Of a stretch of 64,000 nucleotides of DNA, positions 1-8,863 are shown piece by piece. This stretch comes from Bacillota bacterium (GTDB lineage Bacteria; Bacillota; Clostridia; Lachnospirales; Lachnospiraceae). The notes beneath the pieces are model-generated. The model did no database searches. It saw only the letters and a list, made by a program, of their open reading frames with translations, and was not told the origin of the DNA. Positions within the stretch are counted from its first letter, which is position 1. The number at the start of each line of letters is the position of its first letter. The stretch is taken from NCBI GenBank assembly GCA_029226935.1, contig JAQXYZ010000139.1, positions 1-64,000 of the forward strand, given 5' to 3'. The translations under genes were made by a program, and so were the position numbers.

Positions 1-10
1 TGAAGCTGAG

Positions 11-619
11 CTATTCTTTACATTTATCAAAACCTGGATTAAATGCATAGAAGTTCTTGGAATCCAGCTTATCCTGTACCATTCTCAAGGCTTCGCCGAA
101 ACGTTGGAAGTGTACAATCTCGCGGGCTCTTAAGAACTTAATCGGAGCGTATACATCGGGATAATCACGCGTAAGTCTTAAGATATTGTCGTAAGTGGAA
201 CGGGCTTTCTGCTCTGCAGCCATGTCTTCAACAAGATCTGTAATTACATCGCCCTTGGACTGGAATTCACAGCTGTTAAAAGGGACTCCGCCTGCTGCCA
301 TAGGCCATATTCCCACAGTGTGATCTACATAGTAATTTGCAAAGCCGGATTTTTCAATTTCTTCCATAGATAAATCACGGGTCAGCTGATGAACAATGGT
401 AGCAACCATCTCCAGGTGCGCCAGTTCTTCTGTACCGATGTCTGTCAGAACTGCTGAAACTTCATTGTATGGCATGGCATAGCGCTGGGAAAGATAGCGC
501 ATCGACGCATTTCCTTCACCGTCAGGTCCACCATACTGGCTCATGATTGCCTGTGCAAGTTTTGCATTTGGTTCCTTGATATTTACCGGAAACTGTAATC
601 TTTTTTCATAACTCCACAT
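11..619 (-). CDS. cotJC: Spore coat protein CotJC, manganese-catalase-like
   Basis: This 202-residue protein matches the CotJC family of spore coat proteins, which share the ferritin-like fold of dimanganese catalases. Candidate metal ligands are visible as two ExxH motifs (E65-H68 and E167-H170) and a central Glu in MAAEQKAR (about E135). Family knowledge places it in the inner spore coat; catalase activity is an inference from the fold. It is the last gene of a three-gene minus-strand cluster cotJA-cotJB-cotJC, with only three bases between the cotJB stop and its ATG. The length is normal for the family. Confidence 0.95.
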   Translation of the reverse strand: MWSYEKRLQFPVNIKEPNAKLAQAIMSQYGGPDGEGNASMRYLSQRYAMPYNEVSAVLTDIGTEELAHLEMVATIVHQLTRDLSMEEIEKSGFANYYVDHTVGIWPMAAGGVPFNSCEFQSKGDVITDLVEDMAAEQKARSTYDNILRLTRDYPDVYAPIKFLRAREIVHFQRFGEALRMVQDKLDSKNFYAFNPGFDKCKE

Positions 620-622
620 AAA

Positions 623-892
623 TTAACATCCCCCTTTCCACGGCCAGTCTTGTGTTGCCCATTTCCATTCATTCTGATTGCAGCCGTCTGCATCTGATAT
701 CCTTAATGGTCCGTATTTCATGGCATATTCGCGCATTGCCTGATTTTTCATGCGTACATAATGATTTAAGTATTCCATTGCCTCTTTATCCGTGGGATGG
801 GTGTCGAGATATTCCGTCATTTCCACTACGACAAAATCAATGACGCCAATATCGTGAAGGAGTCTGTTCCGGTCATTTCCGCTGTTCATCAT
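623..892 (-). CDS. cotJB: Spore coat protein CotJB
   Basis: This small protein (89 residues from the chosen start) has the CotJB signature: an N-terminal helical part with FVVVEMTEYLDTHP and a C-terminal aromatic, glycine-rich tail (WATQDWPWKGGC). The open frame can start at 901, but that ATG directly abuts the AGGAAGGAG site. The ATG at 892 has proper spacing and overlaps the cotJA stop as ATGA, so it is the better start. CotJB is known to be incorporated into the coat together with CotJC; its biochemical role is not known. Confidence 0.92.
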   Translation of the reverse strand: MMNSGNDRNRLLHDIGVIDFVVVEMTEYLDTHPTDKEAMEYLNHYVRMKNQAMREYAMKYGPLRISDADGCNQNEWKWATQDWPWKGGC

Positions 893-1059
893 TTCACACA
901 TCTCCTTCCTGTAAAGGGCTTCTCCAGTTCAGGAAAGATGGTTCCTGTCTTGTAAGCTTCATCAAGATTTTCAAAGACATTTGTAAGGTGCTGCCAGGGA
1001 ACATATGCCATTGCCAAAGGAAAACGGTCGAAATATTCGTTGAAACTGTAGTCCTGCAT
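889..1059 (-). CDS. cotJA: Spore coat-associated protein CotJA
   Basis: This is a 56-codon gene read by eye. The protein begins MQDYSFNEYF and contains FPLAMAYVPWQHL, then a short acidic stretch (FENLDEAY) and FPELEKPF. The conserved PLAMAYVPWQ core is typical of CotJA. AAAGGAG lies four bases before the ATG, and the stop overlaps the cotJB start by four bases, which argues for coupled translation. It is first in the cotJABC cluster. It is shorter than the Bacillus CotJA but has the conserved core. Confidence 0.9.
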   Translation of the reverse strand: MQDYSFNEYFDRFPLAMAYVPWQHLTNVFENLDEAYKTGTIFPELEKPFTGRRCVK

Positions 1060-1095
1060 AATTCTCCTTTCATAAAATGAAAAGTATTTTAATAG

Positions 1096-1104
1096 TATAG
1101 TATG
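1096..1104 (-). promoter_or_regulatory. Possible sporulation sigma (SigE/SigK-type) -10 element for cotJABC
   Basis: Read on the minus strand, CATACTATA lies about 37 bases before the cotJA start. It resembles the CATA-type -10 of mother-cell sporulation sigma factors, which drive cotJ in Bacillus. The -35 region is AT-rich and not decisive. The assignment rests on the -10 resemblance and on the known control of cotJ. Confidence 0.4.
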
Positions 1105-1118
1105 ATTAGAAAAATTCC

Positions 1119-1144
1119 GTGTTCCGTCACGAACACAGTTTTTT
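1119..1144 (+). other. GTGTTC/GAACAC hairpin with T tract ahead of the ABC transporter operon
   Basis: GTGTTC (1119-1124) and GAACAC (1131-1136) form a perfect inverted repeat with a six-base loop, followed shortly by six T. It lies about 80 bases before the ATPase start, with no plus-strand gene ahead of it in the window. It may be a leader attenuator, an operator, or a terminator for transcripts entering from the cotJ side. Confidence 0.45.
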
Positions 1145-1223
1145 CACACTTTCTTTTTATTTAGAACACAATTTGGAGTTAAGTTATTAAAAGAATTTGA
1201 TGCATGTAAAGGAGGAACGAATT

Positions 1224-2249
1224 TTGATAGAGGTAGAAAATCTTGTAAAGAGATACGGAAATCATCTTGCAGTTGACCATCTGTCTTTTAAGGTAGAACC
1301 CGGAAAAATTTATGGCTTTTTGGGACCTAACGGTGCCGGAAAGAGTACGACTATGAATATTATGACCGGATACATAGCCGCCACGGAAGGAAACGTTAAG
1401 ATTAATGGTTATGATATAGTAAAAGATGCAGAAGAAGCTAAAAAATGTATTGGTTATTTACCCGAAATTCCACCCTTATATCTGGACATGACGGTAGCTG
1501 AATATTTGAAATTTGTTGCAGGATTAAAGAAACTGAAGAAGGAAGAGTGGGAGAAACAAATTAAAGAGGTCATGGAACTTACAATGATAGGGGATATGTC
1601 CAATCGTCTAATCAAAAATCTTTCCAAAGGTTATAAGCAACGTGTAGGGCTGGCACAGGCAATACTGGGTTATCCTGATATTATTATACTGGATGAACCT
1701 ACGGTGGGGCTTGACCCGAAGCAGATTATTGAAATTCGTGATCTGATCAGAAAACTGGGGGAAAAACATACAGTAATATTAAGCTCCCATATCTTGTCAG
1801 AGGTCCAGGCTGTTTGTGATGAGATTATGATTATTTCCAAAGGTCGCCTTGTAGCCTGTGACACACCGGAAGGTCTGACCGGTTTTATGAATGGAAGTGC
1901 AATCATTGAACTTGTAGTAGCCGGCACAGAAGAGAAGGTTGAGGATGTAATTAAAGAGATAACAGGGATTCAAAAGTGGCATTTTGAAAACTCCAGTGAA
2001 AATGAAAGTGTGAAATTAGTGATTGAAACGGATTCAAAGACAGATATCCGTACAGAACTTTTTTACGCTCTGGCAGAGAGCAGGCTTCCTATACTGTCCA
2101 TGAACAGGCTGGAAAAATCCCTTGAAGATGTATTCCTGACGTTGACAGGAGATAATGAGACTCCAATGGATACAGAGAATGCAAACGAAGGAGAGAATAC
2201 CTTAAACGAAGGTAGGGAGAAGGAGGCAGAAAATGATAGCGATATATAA
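1224..2249 (+). CDS. ABC transporter ATP-binding protein (GldA-like)
   Basis: This is the nucleotide-binding subunit of an ABC-2 type exporter, 341 residues. Walker A is GPNGAGKST (residues 34-42), the signature is LSKGYKQR with LAQA after it, and Walker B is IIILDEPT, followed by the switch His in LSSHIL. The C-terminal ~100 residues are an extension common in GldA-type ATPases, ending in a very acidic tail. The frame is open upstream, but TTG at 1224 sits eight bases behind GGAGG and gives the normal N-terminus (IEVENLVKRYG). It overlaps the permease gene by 17 bases. The cargo is unknown. Confidence 0.9.
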   Translation: MIEVENLVKRYGNHLAVDHLSFKVEPGKIYGFLGPNGAGKSTTMNIMTGYIAATEGNVKINGYDIVKDAEEAKKCIGYLPEIPPLYLDMTVAEYLKFVAGLKKLKKEEWEKQIKEVMELTMIGDMSNRLIKNLSKGYKQRVGLAQAILGYPDIIILDEPTVGLDPKQIIEIRDLIRKLGEKHTVILSSHILSEVQAVCDEIMIISKGRLVACDTPEGLTGFMNGSAIIELVVAGTEEKVEDVIKEITGIQKWHFENSSENESVKLVIETDSKTDIRTELFYALAESRLPILSMNRLEKSLEDVFLTLTGDNETPMDTENANEGENTLNEGREKEAENDSDI

Positions 2250-4341
2250 GAGAGAATTGAAAGCATACTTTCATTCTTTTCTCGGAACATTATTTATTGG
2301 AGCAATGTTGTTTTTGCTGGGAATTTATTTTGCAGTATATAATCTTTTTATGGGATATCCATATATTGGATATGCATTGTCATCGGTAGTATTTTTGTTC
2401 TTGATCGGTATTCCGATACTTACCATGAGAATTTTGGCAGAGGAACGGCATCAGAAGACGGATCAACTCATTTTGACTTCTCCGGTCAGTATCAGTGGAA
2501 TTGTCATGGGCAAATTTTTAGCCCTTGCCACCATCTTTGCAATACCTGTCGCAATTATCTGTTTTTATCCGCTGCTTCTTAGCATGTTTGGAGAAGTTCC
2601 CTTTGGAGAGTCATATCTTGCTGTTTTAGGGTTCTTTTTGTACGGTCTTGCCTGCATTGCAATTGGTATTTTTGTTTCATCCCTTACCGAAAGTCAGGTG
2701 ATTTCGGCAGTTATATCTTTTGGCATACTGTTTCTTGGATACATTATGTCAGGACTTTGCAATATGATTTCCACTACAGGAAATCTGCTTACCAGAATAT
2801 TGAGCGCTTTTGATATGATCGGCAGATTTGATGACCTTTTAAATGGCTCTTTCAAGGTAACGAGTATCGTGTATTATTTGTCAGTGGTGGTGCTTTTCCT
2901 GATATTTACTGTGCAGTCTATTCAGAAAAGACGGTATCAGATTTCCACGAAAACCATCAGCATGGGTGCCTACAGTTCTTCTGTTGTTATTATCAGCACA
3001 GCACTGGTTGTACTGATAAATTTGTTGATAAATGAACTTCCCTCAAAATATACTGTGTTTGATGTCACATCAAACAAACTTTATTCGTTGACGGAAGAAA
3101 CGATCGCTTTCGCCGATACCCTTAAAGAGGATGTTAATATTTATGTATTGGTAAATGAGGGGCAGGCTGATACGGTTCTGGACACTACTTTGAAGAACTA
3201 TGCCGAACTGAGCTCGCACATAAACGTATCTTATGTAGATCCGGCTGTAAATCCCAAATTTTTCGCAAGCTATACAGACAACTCTCCAACAATGAACAGT
3301 GTGATTGTAGAGGGAGAGAAAAGGAGCAAGGTTATAGATTACAGCAGTATGTATGAGACGGAATTTGATTATAGCACTTATTCCTCCACAGTAACAGGAT
3401 ATGATGGCGAGGGACAGATTACCAGTGCAATTGCATATGTGACCACAGAAGATATGCCGAAAATTTATTTGACGCAGGGGCATGGTGAGGCATCCTTTGA
3501 GGCATCATTTAAATCGGCAATGGAAAAGGCAAATATAGACTATGAAGAAATAAATCTGATGGATTATGAAGAAATACCTGATGATGCACAGTGTGTTATT
3601 GTGAATGCACCCACAGCAGATTTTTCAAGCGATGATACGGAAAAAATGCTGGCTTACATGAATGGTGGTGGTAATGTACTTTTTATTACAAATTATTCAG
3701 GTGTTAAACTTGCCAACTACGATAAACTGCTGGATTTCTATGGGGTTTCAGTATCAGAAGGATTAATTATAGAAAGTGACAAAAATTATTATTATAGAGA
3801 TCCTTTTTATCTGTTGCCGGAGGTTGTCTCAGACTCTGTGACAGCAGATGCATATAGCAGTGAAAACTATGTTTTTGTTCCTTATGCACAGGGACTTATT
3901 GCTGATGAAAAGGAAGATGTTGAGATCACTCCTTTGCTTACTACTTCGGATAAAAGCTATGTACGAACTGATCTGCAGAATAGTCAAAGCTATGACAAGC
4001 AGGAGGGGGATATAGATGGACCTTTTTATGTCGGAATAAAATGTGAAAAAACAATAGGTGAAGAAAACTCAACAGCTATCATTTATTCCAGCGGTTCTCT
4101 GTTTACGGACAATGTTGATGCAATGGTGGCAGGAACTAATTTAAAGCTTTTCACAGGAACATTAGGAAGTTTTGTGGCATATGAGAGCAGCATTTCCATT
4201 CCGGTTAAAGATTATGAACTTTCTTACCTGACACTATCAGAAAAGAATATAGTTTTAATTGCATTAGTTACTATAATTGTTATTCCATTCGCATTTTTGG
4301 TAAGTGGCTTTGTAATCTGGTTCAGAAGACGGAAACAATAA
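2233..4341 (+). CDS. ABC-2 permease fused to a GldG-like extracytoplasmic domain
   Basis: The protein has 702 residues. The first ~235 form an ABC-2 permease with about six membrane segments (GldF-like). A further membrane segment at ~245-270 leads into a large region (~280-660) of the GldG/ABC_transp_aux type (YVLVNEG, KIYLTQGHGEASF). A final membrane helix (~670-695) ends in RRRKQ. In gliding Bacteroidetes GldF and GldG are separate; here they are one chain. It is translated from an ATG behind AGGAGG, overlaps the ATPase gene and is followed by a DUF4340 gene. Transport out of the cell is likely; the substrate is not known, and gliding is not implied. Confidence 0.85.
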   Translation: MIAIYKRELKAYFHSFLGTLFIGAMLFLLGIYFAVYNLFMGYPYIGYALSSVVFLFLIGIPILTMRILAEERHQKTDQLILTSPVSISGIVMGKFLALATIFAIPVAIICFYPLLLSMFGEVPFGESYLAVLGFFLYGLACIAIGIFVSSLTESQVISAVISFGILFLGYIMSGLCNMISTTGNLLTRILSAFDMIGRFDDLLNGSFKVTSIVYYLSVVVLFLIFTVQSIQKRRYQISTKTISMGAYSSSVVIISTALVVLINLLINELPSKYTVFDVTSNKLYSLTEETIAFADTLKEDVNIYVLVNEGQADTVLDTTLKNYAELSSHINVSYVDPAVNPKFFASYTDNSPTMNSVIVEGEKRSKVIDYSSMYETEFDYSTYSSTVTGYDGEGQITSAIAYVTTEDMPKIYLTQGHGEASFEASFKSAMEKANIDYEEINLMDYEEIPDDAQCVIVNAPTADFSSDDTEKMLAYMNGGGNVLFITNYSGVKLANYDKLLDFYGVSVSEGLIIESDKNYYYRDPFYLLPEVVSDSVTADAYSSENYVFVPYAQGLIADEKEDVEITPLLTTSDKSYVRTDLQNSQSYDKQEGDIDGPFYVGIKCEKTIGEENSTAIIYSSGSLFTDNVDAMVAGTNLKLFTGTLGSFVAYESSISIPVKDYELSYLTLSEKNIVLIALVTIIVIPFAFLVSGFVIWFRRRKQ

Positions 4342-4351
4342 AGGAGGAGCT

Positions 4352-4906
4352 ATGAATAAAAGGAAAAAAGTGCAATTGATAGTTCTTATTGGTATTTTTT
4401 TGATTGTAGCTATGGCTTTTACAGTGCTCAAAATTTATCAAAAAAAAGTACCCGGGGAGACGGAAGAAACAAATGAAAGATATTCTGTGATTGATATTGA
4501 CAGTATGTCGGTTACAGATATCGGTATTATTACATCTGATGGAACTACGAATCTGACCAAAGAAACGGATGGATGGAAATGTAATGAAAGCCCGGAAATA
4601 CAAATAGAAGACAGTAAGGTGGAAGATTTCATAGAAAATATAAGTACAATCACATCAGACACACAAATCGAAGATGTAGAAAATATGGAACAATACGGGT
4701 TGCATGAGCCTGGCATTAATGTAACGCTTCAGTGGGCAAATAATATGTATACGATTAAACTTGGAGATTACAATTCTACAATCGGTCGATATTATATCAG
4801 TATTAATGATGAAAGAACTGTGTATACGGTGGAAAGCTCTATTTATTATTCGATGAATAAAAACGTGGATGATTTTGAAAAGGAAGAAGTGGAAGAAACA
4901 GAATAA
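4352..4906 (+). CDS. DUF4340 domain membrane-anchored protein
   Basis: This 184-residue protein has a positively charged start (MNKRKKVQ), one membrane helix (~8-26) and an exposed region rich in Asp, Glu and Thr. The pattern of alternating strands (YSVIDIDSMSVTDIGI, NLTKETDGWKC) fits DUF4340 proteins. These are regularly encoded after GldA/GldFG-type ABC genes and are thought to be partners of the transporter. It lies ten bases after the permease with GGAGG before its ATG. It is shorter than many DUF4340 proteins, which often carry several repeats of the domain. Its role is unproven. Confidence 0.75.
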   Translation: MNKRKKVQLIVLIGIFLIVAMAFTVLKIYQKKVPGETEETNERYSVIDIDSMSVTDIGIITSDGTTNLTKETDGWKCNESPEIQIEDSKVEDFIENISTITSDTQIEDVENMEQYGLHEPGINVTLQWANNMYTIKLGDYNSTIGRYYISINDERTVYTVESSIYYSMNKNVDDFEKEEVEETE

Positions 4907-4909
4907 GTC

Positions 4910-4939
4910 TTGCAAATAGAAAAGTTTTGTGCTTTAATG
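4910..4939 (+). promoter_or_regulatory. SigA-type promoter of feoAB
   Basis: TTGCAA (4910-4915) and TTTAAT (4934-4939) are separated by 18 bases. A TG dinucleotide one base before the -10 makes an extended -10. The Fur box begins two bases downstream, so bound repressor would cover the start site. Confidence 0.6.
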
Positions 4940-4940
4940 T

Positions 4941-4963
4941 TATTGATAATTATTATCAATAAC
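4941..4963 (+). promoter_or_regulatory. Fur box controlling feoAB
   Basis: This is a perfect 23-base palindrome: arms TTATTGATAAT and ATTATCAATAA around a single T at 4952. It contains the classic 7-1-7 Fur core TGATAAT/ATTATCA without mismatch. It lies between the promoter and the feoA ribosome site, in front of ferrous iron uptake genes, the standard arrangement for iron-dependent repression. Confidence 0.9.
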
Positions 4964-4979
4964 AAAAGAGGATGAGATT

Positions 4980-5207
4980 ATGTCACTGTTTGAAGGCATG
5001 AAAGGGAATAATTATGAAATCAAGGGGCTGTATGTCGAAGAGGGAATTACCCGGCGGCTACAGGCCCTTGGTTTGAATGATGGCACAGTAGTAACAGTGC
5101 TTAACAGAAAGAAAAATGGAGCGCTGATTATCAGAGTTCGGGGAACCAGGCTTGCAATTGGCAGACACATCAGTCAGGGAATTGAAGTGGAGGAGAGCGT
5201 GAAATGA
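4980..5207 (+). CDS. feoA: Ferrous iron transport protein A
   Basis: FeoA is a small SH3-like cytoplasmic protein (75 residues) that assists the FeoB ferrous iron channel. The sequence shows the family pattern RRLQALGLNDGTVVTVLNRK, then a basic strand and the conserved RLAIGRHIS near the C-terminus. It is preceded by a Fur box and a clear GAGGA site, and its stop overlaps the feoB start by four bases (ATGA), which suggests coupled translation. Confidence 0.93.
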   Translation: MSLFEGMKGNNYEIKGLYVEEGITRRLQALGLNDGTVVTVLNRKKNGALIIRVRGTRLAIGRHISQGIEVEESVK

Positions 5208-7201
5208 GGAATGATCAGACGGTTCATGTGGCATTCGTAGGAAATCCTAACTGTGGCAAAACGACTTTGTTTAATGCCATAACAGGTTCTAAACTTAAGG
5301 TGGCAAACTGGCCCGGTGTAACAGTAGAAAAAATTGAGGGAGAGGCAAGGTACGAGGATGTCAATATGACACTTGTGGATACCCCCGGAATTTATTCACT
5401 TACCTGTTACACGATAGAGGAAAAGGTAACAAGAAGCTGTGTAATGGATGATGACATTGAAGTAATCGTCAATGTGGTGGATGCATCTTCACTGGAACGG
5501 AATCTTTATCTTACCTTGCAGCTTTTAGAGCTTGGAAAGCCGGTGGTACTTGCGCTTAATATGATGGATATTGTAGAAGAGCGTGGAATGGAAATTGACT
5601 TACACAGGCTGCCGGAGCTTTTGGGAGATATTCCGGTCGTCCCTGTATCTGCTGCAAAGAGAAAGGGACTTGATATTTTGCTTCATGCGGTTATTCATCA
5701 CTATGAAGAAGGTTCCAAGAAAGATGTGCTTCATTACAGTCAGGAAATAGAAGAAAAGATTGATAAACTTTCTGTCATCATGCAGGCGCATTATCCTACA
5801 CACTCCTCCGTAAGATGGCATGCAATCAAACTTCTTGAGGATGATGAAGATGTTAAGAAAGAGCATCCTGTTCAGGTTGCAAATATTGCTGATCGGAGCT
5901 ATGAAAAAGAAATTATTCAGACCAAATATGCATACATAGAGAATATTATTAAGGAAACATTATTTTACCGCAAAAAAAATAAGGATAGTACGGACAAAAT
6001 AGATAAGCTTTTAACACACCCTGTTCTGGGTGTCCCGGTATTCTTATGCATCATGGCATTTGTTTTTTTCCTTACTTTTACCATCGGTGACTGGCTGAAA
6101 GGATATTTTGAAGCATTTTTGGATATCTTTTCTGTGCAGGTAAGCGCAGCACTCACGGGACTTCATACGGCAGACTGGTTGGTGTCTCTGATTGTTGATG
6201 GGATTATAGCAGGTGTAGGTGGCATCCTTACCTTTATTCCCAATATTGCGATTTTGTTCCTTGCACTGGCAATTTTAGAGGATAGTGGATACATGTCAAG
6301 AGTTGCCTATGTAATGGATGGCATTATGGGAAAGGTAGGACTGTCAGGAAAGGCATTTTTGCCGATGATTCTTGGCTTTGGCTGTACGGTTCCTGCAATT
6401 ATGGCATCACGGGCACTGGAAACAGAAAAAGACCGTAGAAAGACAATGATTATTACACCGTTTATGTCATGCTCTGCACGACTTCCTGTCTATGTGCTCT
6501 TTTCCGGTATGTTTTTTGGAAGGTATGCACATATTGCTGCATTTTCCATGTATGTGATTGGGATGCTCTGTGCTATTTTGATTGCAAGAGTTATGCATGT
6601 TTTTGAAAAAGGAAAGGAAAATGATAGCCTTTTAATTGAACTGCCGGAATATAAACGACCGAATGGAAGAACCATCAGGATTTATGTGTGGAACAAGTTA
6701 AAGGATTATCTTTCTAAGGCGGGAACTACCATATTTATTGCATCCATACTGATATGGGCAGTGCTTAATTTTGGCTTTACAGGAATGGTCAGCAACCCGG
6801 CAGAAAGCTTTGGGGCAATGATTGGCAAATGGCTTGAACCGGTCATGCGCCCGGCAGGACTGGGAATGTGGCAGATTATCGTATCCCTGATTGCAGGTAT
6901 TTCAGCAAAAGAGGTGGTGGTGTCAAGCTTTTCCGTTCTTTTTGGTGTGGGCGGTGAACAGGCAGCAAATATGGCATCTGTTATGGAAAACATAAAGAAT
7001 ATTGATCCTTCATTTGGACCATTAAATGCCTATTGTATGATGCTGTTCGTGCTTTTATATGTTCCCTGTGCAGCGGCGATGGCAACTATCCGTAAGGAAA
7101 GCGGTTCTACGTCCTTTACGATAAAGCTGGCTGTTTTTCAGATTTTATTTGCCTGGACAGTTGCAACAATCGTATTTCAGATTGGAAGTCTGTTTATTTG
7201 A
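5204..7201 (+). CDS. feoB: Ferrous iron transporter B
   Basis: FeoB carries Fe(II) across the membrane and is the main ferrous iron importer of many anaerobes. The 665-residue chain has an N-terminal G domain with G1 GNPNCGKT (13-20), the switch region NWPGVTVE, DTPG, and NMMD. A helical spacer leads to a membrane part of about eight helices, including the Gate-type stretches GFGCTVPAIMA and CSARLPVYVLF. The length is at the short end of the family. It is the second gene of the Fur-controlled operon, closed by a strong terminator. Confidence 0.96.
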   Translation: MRNDQTVHVAFVGNPNCGKTTLFNAITGSKLKVANWPGVTVEKIEGEARYEDVNMTLVDTPGIYSLTCYTIEEKVTRSCVMDDDIEVIVNVVDASSLERNLYLTLQLLELGKPVVLALNMMDIVEERGMEIDLHRLPELLGDIPVVPVSAAKRKGLDILLHAVIHHYEEGSKKDVLHYSQEIEEKIDKLSVIMQAHYPTHSSVRWHAIKLLEDDEDVKKEHPVQVANIADRSYEKEIIQTKYAYIENIIKETLFYRKKNKDSTDKIDKLLTHPVLGVPVFLCIMAFVFFLTFTIGDWLKGYFEAFLDIFSVQVSAALTGLHTADWLVSLIVDGIIAGVGGILTFIPNIAILFLALAILEDSGYMSRVAYVMDGIMGKVGLSGKAFLPMILGFGCTVPAIMASRALETEKDRRKTMIITPFMSCSARLPVYVLFSGMFFGRYAHIAAFSMYVIGMLCAILIARVMHVFEKGKENDSLLIELPEYKRPNGRTIRIYVWNKLKDYLSKAGTTIFIASILIWAVLNFGFTGMVSNPAESFGAMIGKWLEPVMRPAGLGMWQIIVSLIAGISAKEVVVSSFSVLFGVGGEQAANMASVMENIKNIDPSFGPLNAYCMMLFVLLYVPCAAAMATIRKESGSTSFTIKLAVFQILFAWTVATIVFQIGSLFI

Positions 7202-7216
7202 TTTATGCCTTGATTT

Positions 7217-7266
7217 CCTTGCAGGTTTGTGTAAAAATATACAAGTAAAACCTGCAAGGTTTTTTT
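7217..7266 (+). terminator. Rho-independent terminator after feoB
   Basis: A perfect 12-bp stem, CCTTGCAGGTTT (7217-7228) with AAACCTGCAAGG (7248-7259), is followed by seven T. It separates the iron operon from the hydrogenase gene. Confidence 0.9.
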
Positions 7267-7307
7267 ATATTTTCAAGAAGCCGTTTGATGGCAGAATGAG
7301 AGGAACT

Positions 7308-8795
7308 ATGAGAGGAATTGATACCCAGGTTCGAAAGAACAGAAGACGTATTTTTAAGGAAGTGGCAAATCTTGCATACCATTCTGAAAATTTAAAGGAT
7401 GATGTGGAAGCACTTCCATATAAGATTGTAGATTATGATGAATCTGAATATGAAAGTATCTATCGGGAACGTGCCATTGTAAGAGAAAGAATTCGTCTGG
7501 CAATGGGATTATCTCTTCGTCCAGAAAATGCACCGGTACATGTCACTCAAGGTCTTGAGGAAAGCAATATAGATGAAAAATATTATGAGCCGCCACTGAT
7601 GCAGGTTATTCCTTCTGCCTGTAATGCGTGTCCCGAAAACAGATATGAAGTGACCAATCAGTGTATGGGATGTGTGGCTCATCCCTGCCGTGAGGTATGT
7701 CCCAGAGGGGCTATCTCAATGAAAAACGGGAAATCAGTGATTGATCAGGAAAAATGTATTAAATGCGGAAAATGTAAGTCGATATGTCCCTATGATGCAA
7801 TTTCTCATCAGGTGCGCCCTTGTCTGGCACATTGTGGTGTAAATGCAATTAAGAGTGACAAAAAGGGACGTGCATATATTGATACGGATTTGTGTGTGTC
7901 CTGTGGTCAGTGTATGGTAAGCTGTCCTTTTGGGGCAATTGCTGATAAATCTCAGATTTTTCAGTTGATTCGCGCAATGCAGTCGGGAAGGAAGATTATC
8001 GCGCAGGTAGCACCTGCCTTTGTAGGACAATTTGGTAAGGATGCTACTCCTGATCAAATAAAGGAAGCGTTAAAGCAGCTTGGATTTTTTGATGTGTATG
8101 AGACTGCAATTGGTGCAGACATGGGCGCCATGGCAGAAGCTGAACACTATGTAAAGGAAGTGGCTACCGGAGAACTCCCTTTTCTCCTCACTTCATGCTG
8201 CCCATCGTGGTCTGTGCTGGCTAAGAAGTTCTTCCCCGAAACCATTGACAAGATTTCAAATGCATTAACGCCTATGGTTGCAACAGCACGCAAAATTAAG
8301 GAAGATCACCCTGATGCCAGTGTTGTGTTTATTGGTCCTTGTGCGTCCAAGAAGCTGGAAGCATCCAGAAGGACTGTCCGCTCTGATGTTGACTTTGTCA
8401 TTACATTTGAAGAGCTGGCAGGCATGTTTGAAGCAAAAGGGCTTTTGCCGGAAGCTTTGGAAGCAAATGATCCGCTCAATGATGCTACCGGTGCAGGAAG
8501 AGGTTACGGTGTAGCCGGAGGCGTGGCAAATGCAATTGAAGAATGTATTCGCGAATATTATCCTGATGTAGAGGTAAATATCGAACATGCAGAAAGCCTT
8601 ACCGAGTGTAAAAAGATACTGATGCTTGCAAAGGCAGGCAAGAAAAACGGATGTCTGATTGAGGGAATGGCATGTCCTGGAGGCTGTATTGCCGGAGCAG
8701 GAACTAATATTCCTATTCCGCAGGCGATGAAAGAGGTTGCGGGCTTCAAGGCAAAGGCAGACAAAAAAATTCCTGATATGGAAGAAAATAAATAA
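7308..8795 (+). CDS. Monomeric [FeFe] hydrogenase, group B-like
   Basis: The enzyme makes or consumes H2 with ferredoxin-type electron flow. It has 495 residues from the chosen start. An N-terminal Cys cluster region ([19 protein letters not shown]) is followed by ferredoxin motifs ([24 protein letters not shown]). The H-cluster loops follow: TSCCPSW (Cys near 297-298), IGPCASKK, and MACPGGC (Cys456, Cys460). IGPCASKK in place of the group A MPCxxK motif points to group B. The frame is open back into feoB, but the terminator between rules that out. ATG at 7308, behind AGAGGA, is the likely start; ATG at 7296 is possible. No maturase genes are nearby. Confidence 0.88.
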   Translation: MRGIDTQVRKNRRRIFKEVANLAYHSENLKDDVEALPYKIVDYDESEYESIYRERAIVRERIRLAMGLSLRPENAPVHVTQGLEESNIDEKYYEPPLMQVIPSACNACPENRYEVTNQCMGCVAHPCREVCPRGAISMKNGKSVIDQEKCIKCGKCKSICPYDAISHQVRPCLAHCGVNAIKSDKKGRAYIDTDLCVSCGQCMVSCPFGAIADKSQIFQLIRAMQSGRKIIAQVAPAFVGQFGKDATPDQIKEALKQLGFFDVYETAIGADMGAMAEAEHYVKEVATGELPFLLTSCCPSWSVLAKKFFPETIDKISNALTPMVATARKIKEDHPDASVVFIGPCASKKLEASRRTVRSDVDFVITFEELAGMFEAKGLLPEALEANDPLNDATGAGRGYGVAGGVANAIEECIREYYPDVEVNIEHAESLTECKKILMLAKAGKKNGCLIEGMACPGGCIAGAGTNIPIPQAMKEVAGFKAKADKKIPDMEENK

Positions 8796-8818
8796 TAAAA
8801 ATAATTTTAAATAAATTG

Positions 8819-8849
8819 TTGCCATTATCAGTCCATTTGATAATGGCAA
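8819..8849 (+). other. Perfect hairpin directly before gltX
   Basis: TTGCCATTATCA (8819-8830) pairs fully with TGATAATGGCAA (8838-8849) around a seven-base loop, three bases before the gltX GGAGG. There is no T tract, so it is not a classic terminator. It may stabilise the mRNA, mark a processing point, or modulate access to the ribosome site. It is too short for a T-box. Confidence 0.7.
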
Positions 8850-8863
8850 ATTGGAGGTTTGTG

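Noticed and set aside
7149..7307. N-terminal extension of the hydrogenase frame back into feoB
   Set aside because: A strong terminator lies within this stretch, and a ribosome site stands before ATG 7308.
8819..8849. T-box leader for gltX
   Set aside because: The hairpin is far too short, with no T-box sequence or specifier loop upstream.
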